NCBI GenBank assembly: GCA_903843965.1
Contig: CAIMRY010000025.1
Span: 1 to 44,621, forward strand
Source of the DNA: an uncultured delta proteobacterium
Lineage (GTDB): Bacteria; Desulfobacterota; Desulfovibrionia; Desulfovibrionales; Desulfovibrionaceae
Direction: 5' to 3'
DNA length: 44,621 bases
Made by a program: the position numbers and the translations under genes. Every line of letters begins with the position of its first letter. Positions within the stretch are counted from its first letter, which is position 1. Of this stretch, positions 15,760-23,973 are shown piece by piece. The notes under the pieces are model-generated. The model ran no database searches, had not been told where the DNA came from, and saw only the letters and a list, made by a program, of their open reading frames with translations.

Positions 15760-16506
15760 ATGGACGCGCATAAGGAACTGGACATCCTGGAAATGCCTGT
15801 GGAGGCGCTGGCGGCCTACTGGCTGTCCATCAAGAAACTCCTGGACGCCAAAAAAGACCTTTCGCTTTTGGCCGTGGAGGCCGAGAACACCTCCGAGCCC
15901 TTTGTGCGCCACCTGCTGGACACAGCCCAGGCCGAGTTCGCGCCCGACCTGGCGCTGACCCTGGCCCAGGCCAAGCGCGGGGTCCTTTTGACAGTGTTCC
16001 GCCGCCGCATGGAGATGATGCGCCGGACGCTGACAGGCCTCGCCGCGTCCGAGAATCCGCGCCTGACCCTGCTGGGCCTGAACGCCCTGGTGGGCTCCGC
16101 GCCCTTCCACGAGCCGCGCACCTTTGAGCTGGCCACGGCGCTCATGACCACCGTGACCCAGAAGGACGCCGACCTGCCCACGCTGCTCGGCGTGGACCAC
16201 AAACTCAAGGAGGACCGGCTGGTGGTCAAGCTGTTGTTTTACGCCATCAGCACGCGGCGCAGCGGCAAGCAGGCTCTGAACGACATCCTGCCGCACCTGC
16301 GCGCCGGGTTCTTCGCCGAGGGGCTTTCGCTCTGCGCCGACGGGTTCGAGGCGGAGTTCGTGGCCCAGCACCTGGCGGCCATCCGCGACGCCGCGCTTCT
16401 GGCCACGCGCCGCAAGATGGACATGGCCACGCAGCTGTGCCTGGCCATCAAGGCCGGGCTTTCCTACGATGATGTGTTCCGCGTGGCCCGGGCCTACATG
16501 CTCTAG
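15760..16506 (+). CDS. Conserved-looking helical cytoplasmic protein of unknown function
   Basis: 248 residues, MDAHKELDILEMPVEALAAYWL to a C-terminal VARAYML. No signal peptide, no membrane segment; predicted almost entirely alpha-helical with repeated amphipathic segments (LALTLAQAKRGVLL, RRRMEMMRRTLTGLA). No catalytic motif or known family seen. GAGGGAG precedes the ATG. Codon use is that of a normal native gene. It is followed after 64 bp by a lipoprotein gene on the same strand. Confidence 0.75.
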   Translation: MDAHKELDILEMPVEALAAYWLSIKKLLDAKKDLSLLAVEAENTSEPFVRHLLDTAQAEFAPDLALTLAQAKRGVLLTVFRRRMEMMRRTLTGLAASENPRLTLLGLNALVGSAPFHEPRTFELATALMTTVTQKDADLPTLLGVDHKLKEDRLVVKLLFYAISTRRSGKQALNDILPHLRAGFFAEGLSLCADGFEAEFVAQHLAAIRDAALLATRRKMDMATQLCLAIKAGLSYDDVFRVARAYML

Positions 16507-16570
16507 CCCGCCCGGGGCGCACGGCTGCGAGCCTTGCTCCGGCACAAACCAGCCTGAACGGAGGTCAACC

Positions 16571-17560
16571 GTGCGCCATCTCGTCCTTGCCCTGTGCTGC
16601 CTGCTCCTGTGTTCCTGCGCCGCTCCGGTGGTCAGAAAACAGGTTCTCATCCCGGCCCCGGCCGCAGAGGTCGCCCGGCTCACGCGCCTGCGGGTCGCAG
16701 CTTTCGACGACGACGACGGAGGCCAGGTCCGCGCCGCCGTGGAAAGCGCCCTGGCCTCAGTCCAGGTCGACGGTCGGCCCTACTTCACCGTGCTCGGCGC
16801 CAGCGCGTCCGCAGGCGACCTGGGCAAGCCCATGCAATGGGTCGACACCACGAAATCCAAGGCCCGGCCCATCCGCTACGGGGCAGAGGGGCTGGTGGAG
16901 GGCCGCGTGGACCAGAACGGCTGGCAGGACGAGCGCTACACCGAGGAGCGCAGCGAGTGTTTTGTCTGGGACGACAAGGGCCACTGCCTGCGCACGCGCA
17001 CCCGGCATGTCCCGTGCACCCGGCGCGTGGCGCTGTTCAGCTTCACCCCCAGGGTGGTGCAGAAGGACACGGGCGCGGTCCTGCTCTCGCAGGAGTTTAC
17101 GGAGACCGGGCAAAGCAGCGCCTGCAAGGACCGGGGCAGCCCGACCAGCGGGACCGCCCTGCTGGCGTCCGCGCGCGCCAGGGCCATCACGCGGTTCCGC
17201 AACCAGGTGGCCCCGCATTCCATGACCCTGGACATTCCGCTGTTGACCGAGGACGACTCCGGCATGAACGCCCAGGTCAAGACCCTGGTCTCCGGCGGAA
17301 AGGACTTCGCCGAGGCCGGGCAGACGGACAAGGCCTGCACGCTGTGGCGCAGCGCGGCCAGCAAACACGAGGCCGGGTTCGTCCTGCCCTATCTCTCCGG
17401 GGTCTGCGCGGAGCTTGAGGACAACCTCACTTTGGCCGAGGACCTCTACTCCCAGGCCGAACAGCGCGCGGGCAAGCCCGTGTCCGAGATCACCGCCGCC
17501 CTGGCGCGCCTGAGGGAAACCCGGGCCAACCTGGACAAGCTGGAGCAGCAGCGGAAATAG
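16571..17560 (+). CDS. Putative lipoprotein with TPR-like C-terminus, function unknown
   Basis: 329 residues from a GTG start with ACGGAGG upstream; the longer open frame reading through from 16469 is not supported. The signal peptide ends in a lipobox LCSC with Cys16 as the lipidation site. The body has paired cysteines (SECFVWDDKGHCLRTRTRHVP) between beta segments, and the last 90 residues resemble a TPR hairpin plus coiled coil (DKACTLWRSAASKHEAGFV, LAEDLYSQAEQRA, LRETRANLDKLEQQ). Probably an outer-membrane lipoprotein scaffold. No family name recognised. Confidence 0.75.
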   Translation: MRHLVLALCCLLLCSCAAPVVRKQVLIPAPAAEVARLTRLRVAAFDDDDGGQVRAAVESALASVQVDGRPYFTVLGASASAGDLGKPMQWVDTTKSKARPIRYGAEGLVEGRVDQNGWQDERYTEERSECFVWDDKGHCLRTRTRHVPCTRRVALFSFTPRVVQKDTGAVLLSQEFTETGQSSACKDRGSPTSGTALLASARARAITRFRNQVAPHSMTLDIPLLTEDDSGMNAQVKTLVSGGKDFAEAGQTDKACTLWRSAASKHEAGFVLPYLSGVCAELEDNLTLAEDLYSQAEQRAGKPVSEITAALARLRETRANLDKLEQQRK

Positions 17561-17579
17561 GCGCAGCCTCGGGCCCCGC

Positions 17580-17783
17580 TCACAGGCGTTTGCGGTAGAA
17601 CACGTTGTCCACGGCCATAACCGGAAAGGCCGGGGGAAGGCCGGACTTTTCAATGCGCTCGAAGCCGTGCTTCTCGTAAAAGCGGTGCACGGCCAGAAAG
17701 CTCGTGGTGGTGCCCAGGAATATTTCGCGCAGCCCGCTGGCGGCGGCATGCCCGAGCAGCTCGCCGTGCTCTTTCGGGCCTCC
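17580..17783 (-). pseudogene. 3' remnant of a GNAT N-acetyltransferase gene
   Basis: The minus-strand frame ending at 17580 encodes GPKEHGELLGHAAASGL, then REIFLGTTTSFLAVHRFYEK, HGFERIEKSGLPP and a final VDNVFYRKRL. This is the acetyl-CoA-binding and C-terminal half of a GNAT acetyltransferase (the HRFYEKHGF segment is typical). Upstream the frame loses similarity and meets a TAA within the BMP gene's 3' region; no start codon or ribosome site is available. The N-terminal half is absent, so this is a truncated relic, not a gene. The intact BMP gene ends about 80 bp upstream. Confidence 0.7.
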
Positions 17784-17864
17784 GGCAGACGCCGCCGCAC
17801 GGCCTGCGTGTCGGAAATGCCGGGTCTCCGGGCGGGTTTTCCGGCCAGGGCCATGCTCACGTCT

Positions 17865-18983
17865 TTACTGCACGCTGCCGACAACGCCTTCAACAAACCA
17901 GGTCATGCCGAGCAGGTCCTTGTCCTCGGCCTTGACCCCGGCGGGGATCTTGACCGCATCCCCCTGGCCCTTGATGGGGCCGACAAAGACCGTGTCGTTG
18001 CCCTTCAGGAATTCCGCCTTTTGGGCCAGGACCTTGTCCCGCACGGCCTTGGGCACCATGGGCCCAAAGGGCGCGATGTCCACGACGCCCTTGTCCATGC
18101 CCCACCAGATGGCGCGGTCGCCTTTCCAGGTTCCGGCGCGCACTTCCTTCACGATCTCCTCGTACAGCGGGGCCCAGTTCCACACGGCGGCGGTCAGGTG
18201 CGCCTTGGGCGCGAACCTGGCCATGTCGGAATTGTAGCCGATGGAGTACTTGCCGCGCCGCTGGGCGGCTTCCTGCGGGGCGGGGGAGTCCTGGTGCTGG
18301 GCGATGATGTCGGCCTTCATGTCGAGCAGGCTGTTGGCGGCGTCCTTTTCCAGGGCCGGGTCGAACCAGGTTTTGGTCCAGGCCACGCGCACCTGGACCT
18401 TGGGGTTCACGCTGCGAGCCCCCAGGGTGAAGGCGTTGACGCCGCGGATGACCTCCGGGATGGGAAAGGCCGCAACATAGCCGATGATGTTGCTCTTAGT
18501 CATCAGTCCGGCCACCATGCCGGTCAGGTACCGGGCCTGGTACATGCGGCCGAAATAGTTGCTCACGTTCCCGCTGGTCTTGAAGCCCGAGCAATGCATG
18601 AACGCGACCTGAGGAAAGTCCTTGGCCACCTTCATGGTCGGGTCCATGAAGTCGAAGCTGGTGACGAAGATCAGGGCATAGCCGTTTTCGGCCATTTTCT
18701 GGATGACGCGCCCGGCTTCCGCGCCGTCCTTCACGGTCTCGACAGAGGAGGTCTTCACCACCGGCGATTTCTCGATGGCCTTGCGGCCCTGGTCATGGGC
18801 CCAGGAGTAGCCCGCCTCGCCCACGGGCGTGTCGTAGACAAAGGCGACCTTGAGTTCGCCGGTCCTGGGGCCGTCCGCCGCTGAAGTGCCCGCCTTGTCC
18901 CGTTTCTCCCCGCAGCCGACCAGGACAAGGGTCAGGGTCAAAATCAGGGCGAACGCGCCAGCGTTCCGAAATGGCAGCTTCAT
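17865..18983 (-). CDS. BMP-family ABC substrate-binding lipoprotein
   Basis: 372 residues; lipobox LVGC with Cys24, so a membrane-anchored periplasmic binding protein. The basic membrane protein (BMP/PnrA) family binds nucleosides or related ligands; visible family features include AFVYDTPVGEAGYSWAHDQG, FVTSFDFMDPTMKVAKDFP, NYFGRMYQARYLTGMVAG, IIAQHQDSPAP and a WNWAPLYEEIVKEVRAGTW block. Ligand specificity cannot be read off. AAGGGAGA precedes the ATG. No ATPase or permease gene is adjacent, which is unusual: the binding protein seems to be an orphan or serves a transporter elsewhere. Confidence 0.88.
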   Translation of the reverse strand: MKLPFRNAGAFALILTLTLVLVGCGEKRDKAGTSAADGPRTGELKVAFVYDTPVGEAGYSWAHDQGRKAIEKSPVVKTSSVETVKDGAEAGRVIQKMAENGYALIFVTSFDFMDPTMKVAKDFPQVAFMHCSGFKTSGNVSNYFGRMYQARYLTGMVAGLMTKSNIIGYVAAFPIPEVIRGVNAFTLGARSVNPKVQVRVAWTKTWFDPALEKDAANSLLDMKADIIAQHQDSPAPQEAAQRRGKYSIGYNSDMARFAPKAHLTAAVWNWAPLYEEIVKEVRAGTWKGDRAIWWGMDKGVVDIAPFGPMVPKAVRDKVLAQKAEFLKGNDTVFVGPIKGQGDAVKIPAGVKAEDKDLLGMTWFVEGVVGSVQ

Positions 18984-19336
18984 GAAATTCTCCCTTCAGG
19001 TGTGCGCGCAAGGCAGGCCGCGCCGCGCGCCGGTCAATCGCAGATGGAGATGCGGAGAGTACTGATGGGCCGGATGTTCCGCCGCGCGCCAGGATGACCG
19101 CAGGCGCCAGCCTGCCGCAGAGGGCGGCGCGGCGTTCACGACGATGCCGCGCTAACCGCCGGGACAGAGTCCGGCAATGGCGGTGCGGTTGCTCCGAGAA
19201 AACGGGAGAGACCTTGCCGTGGGTTTCTGCTCCAAAACGCCCCTTCTTGAAGGCTTTGAGTGTAGCCGAGAGCCTGGGGCGAGGCAAGTCCAAGCTGGGC
19301 GCGCAGCCTGCCGGATTGGCGGGAGAGCGCCAGGCC
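18984..19336. other. Long leader and spacer between glk and the BMP gene
   Basis: 353 bp with no credible gene. On the minus strand a promoter candidate at 19259-19287 would give a leader of about 270 bases before the BMP start. The leader is GC-rich with many possible stems (for example GCGCGCGG runs near 19000-19095). I do not recognise a known riboswitch consensus in it. Confidence 0.5.
19259..19287 (-). promoter_or_regulatory. Candidate promoter for the BMP gene
   Basis: Minus strand TTGCCT (19282-19287), a 17-bp spacer, TACACT (19259-19264); four of six matches to each consensus box. It lies just past the glk stop, supporting separate transcription of the BMP gene. Confidence 0.35.
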
Positions 19337-20308
19337 CTAGGCCCGGCGGCGCAGGCGCTGCGCGCCGAAGATGGCCGCGCCGAACACGCCGGAGTCCTCG
19401 TTGGTGTTCAGCATGACCGGCAGCCCGGAGAGCAGCTCCGCATGCGCGGGCGAGAGGCGGAACTCCTCCAGGAAGGCCGGATGCTCAACCAGATGGGGGT
19501 TCTTGGCCGCAACCCCACCGCACACGTAGACCCCGCCCAGGGCCAACACGGCCAGGGCGTAATTGCGGCAGGCCCGGGCGTAGAAACGCGCAAACCACTC
19601 CACCGTGCGCGGGAAATTGACCAGGCGCGGGGCCAGCGCCGCCGGGGTCAGCACCTCGCCGGTCAAAAAGGCGTGCAGCCGCGAGAGCCCGGACCCGGAG
19701 ACCACGGCGTCACCGTGGCAGTACGGCAGGTTGGTCACGCGGCGGACATACTCGCCGTAAGCGTGTTCGCTGTCGCCCACAAAGGGGAAGCCCACGTGCC
19801 CGGCCTCGGAGGGCACGGCCAGAAAACCGCCCCGGCCGTCGGGCACCAGGGCGCAGTGCCCCAGCCCCGTGCCCGCGCCGATGACCGCCACAGTGCCGCC
19901 AGCGGTGACCTGGGCGTCGGAGCGGCTGGACTGCAGCACGCGGGCGTCGCGCACGGCGCGGCTGCGGCTGGCGAAGGCCTGGGCCGCGAAGTCATTCAAC
20001 AGCGCGCCGCGCCCCAGGCCGACCTTGGTGATGTCGTACAGGTCGATGTTCCACTTGATGTTCGGCGGGCGGCAGAAGCGGCCCTGCACCGGTCCGGGCA
20101 CGGCCAGCACGGCCAGGTCGCAGGAGGTGGGGGCAAAGGGCCGCTGCTCGGAAAAGAGCAGCTGCAGCAGGGCGGTCAGGGATTCGGATTCCTGGGTCGG
20201 CAGGCGGACGATGCTCAGCAGGCGCGGCTCATCGCCCTCTCCAAGGAGTTCGAAAAACCCGAAACGGCTGTATGTGCCGCCTATATCCGCCGCAAGAATC
20301 CGTTGCAT
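19337..20308 (-). CDS. glk: Glucokinase
   Basis: 323 residues, close to E. coli Glk. It phosphorylates glucose with ATP in the cytoplasm. ILAADIGGTYSRFGFF is the ATP phosphate-binding motif; LLNDFAAQAFA contains the catalytic Asp region; VIGAGTGLGHCAL and SEAGHVGFPF are Glk signatures, followed by GGVYVCGGVAAKN. Start at 20308 with GGAGGC; the upstream 27 codons of open frame are spurious. It follows motA on the same strand but a clear terminator separates them. Confidence 0.92.
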   Translation of the reverse strand: MQRILAADIGGTYSRFGFFELLGEGDEPRLLSIVRLPTQESESLTALLQLLFSEQRPFAPTSCDLAVLAVPGPVQGRFCRPPNIKWNIDLYDITKVGLGRGALLNDFAAQAFASRSRAVRDARVLQSSRSDAQVTAGGTVAVIGAGTGLGHCALVPDGRGGFLAVPSEAGHVGFPFVGDSEHAYGEYVRRVTNLPYCHGDAVVSGSGLSRLHAFLTGEVLTPAALAPRLVNFPRTVEWFARFYARACRNYALAVLALGGVYVCGGVAAKNPHLVEHPAFLEEFRLSPAHAELLSGLPVMLNTNEDSGVFGAAIFGAQRLRRRA

Positions 20309-20376
20309 GGGCCTCCGCCTGAGCCTGTTTTCTGGAGCGCCATCATTGAGCGCCTGCTCACAGCTACCAGAGACCC

Positions 20377-20411
20377 AAACAAAAGACAAAGGGGGGAGCC
20401 AAGCCCCCCCC
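20377..20411 (-). terminator. Rho-independent terminator of motB-motA
   Basis: Minus strand: GGGGGGGGCTTGGCTCCCCCC forms a strong stem, followed by TTTGTCTTTTGTTTG. It sits 27 bp past the motA stop and insulates glk. Confidence 0.85.
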
Positions 20412-20437
20412 GATTATTTGCACGCAATATCTGCAGA

Positions 20438-21382
20438 CTACACGGCGCGCGCCAGGGGCGACATGCGCAGCCTGCCGGGCGAGGGCATCTCCATGGGCTG
20501 GGGCATGGGCACGGCGTCGTTGAAGGGCTTGGGCTCGCGCGCCTCGCGCTGGTCCTGTGCCGCCCGCTCGTTGGCCGCGCGCGCCCGGGTGATGTACTTC
20601 TTGGTGATGGACCTGAGAAGCTCGGTCTTGCCCGCACGCTCCTCCGGCGAGAGGAAGCTGGTGAGCTTCTTTTCCAGCCGGTGCGAATTCTGCTCCTTGG
20701 CGATGGCGATGATGCCCTCCATGATCAGCTTCTGGTTCAGCATCTCGGCATTGGTGTTGAAGTTGATGCTCTCGGCTATGGGCGCCAGGATGAGGTTTGA
20801 AATGACCACGCCGTACAGGGTGGAGATGAAGGCCACCGGGATGCTCGAAAGCAGGGCCTGGGTGTCGTTGATGCCCGAGAGCATGCCGATGAGCCCGATG
20901 ACGCTGCCCGCCACGCCGAAAGCCGGGGCGGCCTTGGCCATGGTCTGGAACACGCGCTCGCTCTGCTGGCGACGGTCCTGGAAGAAGCTCATCTCGGTGT
21001 TCAAAAACTCGCGGATGTCGCGCTCCTTGTAGTTGTCCACCAGAAAGGCCACGGCCCCGCGCAAGAACTCGTCGCCAATCTTCTGACGGATGGCCTCCAG
21101 CGACAAAACGCCCTCCACCCGCGACTTGACCGAAAGCTCCAGCAGCACGCGCACGATGTCGTCCGGCGTGGGCTGCTTTCTGGTGTACACGCTGCGGGCC
21201 AGGGAAAAGGCCGTCTTGATGCGCTCGAAGGGGTAGCTCATGAACAGCGCGGCGCACAAACCCGCCACCACAATGAGGCAGGCGGCCAGGTTCCAGTACA
21301 GGGCCAGTCCGCCGCTCATCCAGAAACCGCCGATAAAGATGGCTGTGCACAGCACAACGCCCAGCATGTTCCGCTTGCTCAT
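20438..21382 (-). CDS. motA: Flagellar stator protein MotA
   Basis: 314 residues, MotA/TolQ/ExbB proton-channel family. Two N-terminal helices (NMLGVVLCTAIFIGGFW, YWNLAACLIVVAGLCAAL), a cytoplasmic loop containing ELSVKSRVEGVLSLE and LVDNYKERDIREFL (the charged torque-generating region), then TM3-TM4 with APAFGVAGSVIGLIGML and STLYGVVISNLILAPIAE. With MotB it forms the ion-conducting stator. The C-terminal 50 residues are an extended Pro/Arg/Glu tail (PKPFNDAVPMPQPMEMPSPG), longer than in E. coli. Second gene of the motB-motA transcript, 13 bp after motB. Confidence 0.9.
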   Translation of the reverse strand: MSKRNMLGVVLCTAIFIGGFWMSGGLALYWNLAACLIVVAGLCAALFMSYPFERIKTAFSLARSVYTRKQPTPDDIVRVLLELSVKSRVEGVLSLEAIRQKIGDEFLRGAVAFLVDNYKERDIREFLNTEMSFFQDRRQQSERVFQTMAKAAPAFGVAGSVIGLIGMLSGINDTQALLSSIPVAFISTLYGVVISNLILAPIAESINFNTNAEMLNQKLIMEGIIAIAKEQNSHRLEKKLTSFLSPEERAGKTELLRSITKKYITRARAANERAAQDQREAREPKPFNDAVPMPQPMEMPSPGRLRMSPLARAV

Positions 21383-21395
21383 GTCCCTGTCCCCC

Positions 21396-22118
21396 TTACA
21401 TGTCTGTTAAGACGAGCACTTCCACCCGCCGGTTGCGCCTGGCCGCGTCCGCCTCCGAGGCCGGAACCTCGGGCTGGAACGAGCCGCGCCCGGTGATGAG
21501 GAAGCGCCTGGCGTCGAGTTTCGCCGTCTTGATGAAATATTCGGCCACGCTGGCCGCGCGCCGGGCCGAAAGCCCCAGGCTCTCCGCCTCGCCGCCGTCC
21601 TTGCCGCCCGTTTCGCCCTCGGCTGTGTGGCCCACCACGAGCACCGCCCCGCTGCTCACGCGCAGGATCTCGGCGATGCGCGCCAGGTAGGGCTCGCTGT
21701 TCGGGGCCAGGCTGTCGCCGCCGGGGCTGAAGAAGAGGTCCCCGCGCAGAAACACGCGGACCTGGCGGTCGGTCTCGCGCACCACGGAAATGCCCAGGTT
21801 GTCCGACTGGTAGTAGGTCTCGCGCACGGGCGTGCCCGCGACGTTCTGGAAGGCCTTGCCCCCGTGAACAGGATCGTTCAGCTGACCCAGAAAGGCCTGC
21901 ATGGGGTCGGTGGGGGCCTTGGTCTCCACCACGCGCGGCCTGGGCGGCGGGCTCTGGTCCTGGTGCGCGCGGCTGTAGATGAACAGCACCGCGAAGACCA
22001 CGAACATGATCATCATCAGGTCCGACCAGGGCACCGACCACTCGGCGAAATTTCCGCCTGCGGCCACGATCCTGTGCCTGACCGGGTCCTCGACCTGTGC
22101 CCTGTCTTTTCTGTCCAT
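21396..22118 (-). CDS. motB: Flagellar stator protein MotB
   Basis: 240 residues. A cytoplasmic N-terminus precedes one membrane helix, WSVPWSDLMMIMFVVFAVLF, whose Asp33 is in the position of the proton-binding Asp of MotB. A linker leads to an OmpA-like peptidoglycan-binding domain (DLFFSPGGDSL, VVGHTAEGETGG, LSARRAASVAEYF, RRNRRVEVLV). Start at 22118 with GAGGTG upstream; an ATG 17 codons earlier is less likely. The order motB before motA is the reverse of E. coli. A sigma-54 promoter lies about 60 bp upstream. Confidence 0.88.
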   Translation of the reverse strand: MDRKDRAQVEDPVRHRIVAAGGNFAEWSVPWSDLMMIMFVVFAVLFIYSRAHQDQSPPPRPRVVETKAPTDPMQAFLGQLNDPVHGGKAFQNVAGTPVRETYYQSDNLGISVVRETDRQVRVFLRGDLFFSPGGDSLAPNSEPYLARIAEILRVSSGAVLVVGHTAEGETGGKDGGEAESLGLSARRAASVAEYFIKTAKLDARRFLITGRGSFQPEVPASEADAARRNRRVEVLVLTDM

Positions 22119-22176
22119 GCGCACCTCGCCATTCTTCCCGCACCCGGAACATTCCAGGAGCCAGCGCATGGTTTAA

Positions 22177-22193
22177 AGCAAATTGCCTGCCAA
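22177..22193 (-). promoter_or_regulatory. Sigma-54 (RpoN) promoter of motB-motA
   Basis: Minus strand TTGGCAGGCAATTTGCT matches the -24/-12 consensus YTGGCACGrNNNTTGCW at all invariant positions, including the GG and GC 10 bp apart. Predicted start about 22165, leader about 47 bases. RpoN control of flagellar genes is established in several bacteria, which fits these stator genes. Confidence 0.65.
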
Positions 22194-22317
22194 GATTGCA
22201 ATACTGCTGATTTATAGGACTTGTTTATAACTCAAAACAGGCCCGAAGGGCCCGCGCCAAAACTTCGGCATTTCCTTCCGGCCCTGGCCGGGCTATGCTG
22301 CGGGCCGGAGGTGGCGC

Positions 22318-23253
22318 ATGCGCATCCTGCTCACCGGGGCCAGCGGATTTTTCGGCGGCGTGTTCTGCCGCGAGCTCGCGCACGAACACGAGATCACCGG
22401 CCTGTGGCGTTCGCGGCCTGTGCGCCAGCCGGGCGTGCGCGCCAGGCAACTGGACCTGGCCGACGGACGCGCCCTGGCCGCGCTGCTGAAAGGCGAACGC
22501 TTCGACGCCGTGGTCCACGCCGCAGCCCTGTCCAGCCCCAACCAGTGCCAGCAGGAGCCTGCGCGCTCGCGCCGGGTCAACGTGGAGGCGACCACGCTCC
22601 TGTCCGAGCTCTGCGCCGAGGCCAATCATGGCCGGGGCCTGCCCCTGGCCTTCACCTCCACGGACCTCGTGTTCGACGGCGCGGGCAGCCTCTACGCCGA
22701 GGACGCGCCGACCTCGCCGGTGTCCCTGTACGGCGAGCACAAGGTGCTGGCCGAGCAGGCGGTGCTCTCCCGCCACCCGGAGGGCGGGCTGGTCTGCCGC
22801 CTGCCGCTGCTGTATGGCCGCTCCGAGCCGGGCGCGGCGTGCTTTTTGGACGGCTTTCTGGCCTGCGCCCGGCGTGGCGAACCCCTGCGCCTGTTTAAGG
22901 ACGAGTTCCGCTCCCCGGCCAACGCAGTTGACGTGGCCCGGGGCCTGGTGCTGCTGCTTGAACGCAAGGCCAGGGGCATCATGCACCTGGGCGGGCCGGA
23001 GCGGCTCTCGCGCCTGGACTTCGGCCAGCGCCTGAAAACGGCCCTGGATGCCCAGGGCCTGGGCCCCTGCCTGCGCATTGAACCCGCGCGCCAGGCCGAT
23101 GCGCCCATGGCTGCGCCGCGCCCGCGCGATGTCTCGCTCGCAAGCTCCCGCGCGCGCGCCCTGGGCTTTGCGCCCGCCACTGTGGCCCAGGCCCTGCCGG
23201 GCGTGCTCCAGCCGGAGAATTCCCCGGCAGGGCAGGCCCCGGCCCAAAGTTGA
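22318..23253 (+). CDS. NAD-dependent epimerase / dTDP-4-dehydrorhamnose reductase-like protein
   Basis: 311 residues, extended short-chain dehydrogenase fold. MRILLTGASGFFGGVFCREL is the dinucleotide-binding loop, DLADGRALAALL and DAVVHAAALSSPNQC follow the RmlD pattern, and the catalytic pair is in YGEHK (YxxxK) after TSTDLVFDG. GGPERLSRLDFGQRLKTAL is typical of RmlD-type C-termini. It could reduce a nucleotide-sugar, but without other dTDP-rhamnose genes nearby the substrate is unassigned. GGAGG precedes the ATG. First gene of a plus-strand run to pgpA. Confidence 0.82.
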   Translation: MRILLTGASGFFGGVFCRELAHEHEITGLWRSRPVRQPGVRARQLDLADGRALAALLKGERFDAVVHAAALSSPNQCQQEPARSRRVNVEATTLLSELCAEANHGRGLPLAFTSTDLVFDGAGSLYAEDAPTSPVSLYGEHKVLAEQAVLSRHPEGGLVCRLPLLYGRSEPGAACFLDGFLACARRGEPLRLFKDEFRSPANAVDVARGLVLLLERKARGIMHLGGPERLSRLDFGQRLKTALDAQGLGPCLRIEPARQADAPMAAPRPRDVSLASSRARALGFAPATVAQALPGVLQPENSPAGQAPAQS

Positions 23254-23285
23254 CTCCAAAGCCAAATCGCGGCACAAGCGCCCGC

Positions 23286-23933
23286 ATGACGAACGCATAC
23301 CTTTCCGACGTGACCGAGGGCGCCTTCCGCACCCTCTCGGCCCTGGTGCTGGCCTCCAATTCCCCGCGCCGCCGCGATCTGCTGGCCGCCCTGGGCCTGG
23401 CCCTGGAGATCTGCCCGAGCAACGCGCCCGAGCCCCCGCCCCTGCCCGGTGAGGAGCCCAGCGCCTACGCCATGCGCATGGCCCGGCTGAAGACCCTCGA
23501 CGTGGCCGTGCTGTACCAGGACTGCGCCGTGCTCGGCGCGGACACCATCGTGGTCCTGCCTGCCAGCGCTGGCGAGCCCGCCCAGATCCTGGGCAAACCG
23601 ACCGACGAGGCCGACGCCCTGCGCATGCTGACCCTGCTCTCCGGCCGGACGCACCAGGTCATCACCGGCTGCTGCCTGGCCCTGCCCGGGCAGGAGGAGC
23701 GCCTCTGCTTCGCCGAGGTGACCGAGGTGGTCATGCGCGCCAGCACCCGCGAGGAGCTTTCGGCCTACGTCGCCACGGGCGAGCCCGCGGACAAGGCCGG
23801 GGCTTACGCCATCCAGGGCCTGGGCGCGTTTCTGGTGGAGCGCGTGGCGGGCTCGTACACCAACGTGGTGGGGCTTCCCGTGGCCGAGTGCGCACGGCAT
23901 CTGCTTGACAAGGGGCTCATCGCGGCGAGATAG
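23286..23933 (+). CDS. Maf-family nucleoside triphosphate pyrophosphatase
   Basis: 215 residues. LVLASNSPRRRDLLAALGL is the Maf signature (SxSPRRxxLL); GADTIVVL supplies the conserved Asp, LGKPTDEADALRMLTLLSGR and THQVITGCCL the next two motifs, and ADKAGAYAIQGLGAFLVERV the C-terminal one. Maf proteins hydrolyse dTTP/UTP or modified pyrimidine nucleotides to monophosphates. A TTG at 23250 overlapping the upstream stop would add 12 residues; I chose the ATG because the added residues are not family-like, though neither has a strong ribosome-binding site. Confidence 0.88.
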   Translation: MTNAYLSDVTEGAFRTLSALVLASNSPRRRDLLAALGLALEICPSNAPEPPPLPGEEPSAYAMRMARLKTLDVAVLYQDCAVLGADTIVVLPASAGEPAQILGKPTDEADALRMLTLLSGRTHQVITGCCLALPGQEERLCFAEVTEVVMRASTREELSAYVATGEPADKAGAYAIQGLGAFLVERVAGSYTNVVGLPVAECARHLLDKGLIAAR

Positions 23934-23973
23934 AATAGGCTGAAATCGCGCGACGCCGCGCACAGGAGGCTCA

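Noticed and set aside
16757-17896. 379-codon minus-strand frame opposite the lipoprotein gene
   Set aside because: It reads through the GNAT remnant in the wrong frame; the remnant itself is recognisable in another frame.
18984-19252. Known purine-type riboswitch in the BMP leader
   Set aside because: I looked for the conserved loop sequences of purine riboswitches and did not see them; left as an open question in findings.
22240-22252. GGCCCGAAGGGCC hairpin with TGTTTTG on the minus strand
   Set aside because: Terminator-like, but no minus-strand gene lies upstream of it; could at most block antisense transcription into motB.
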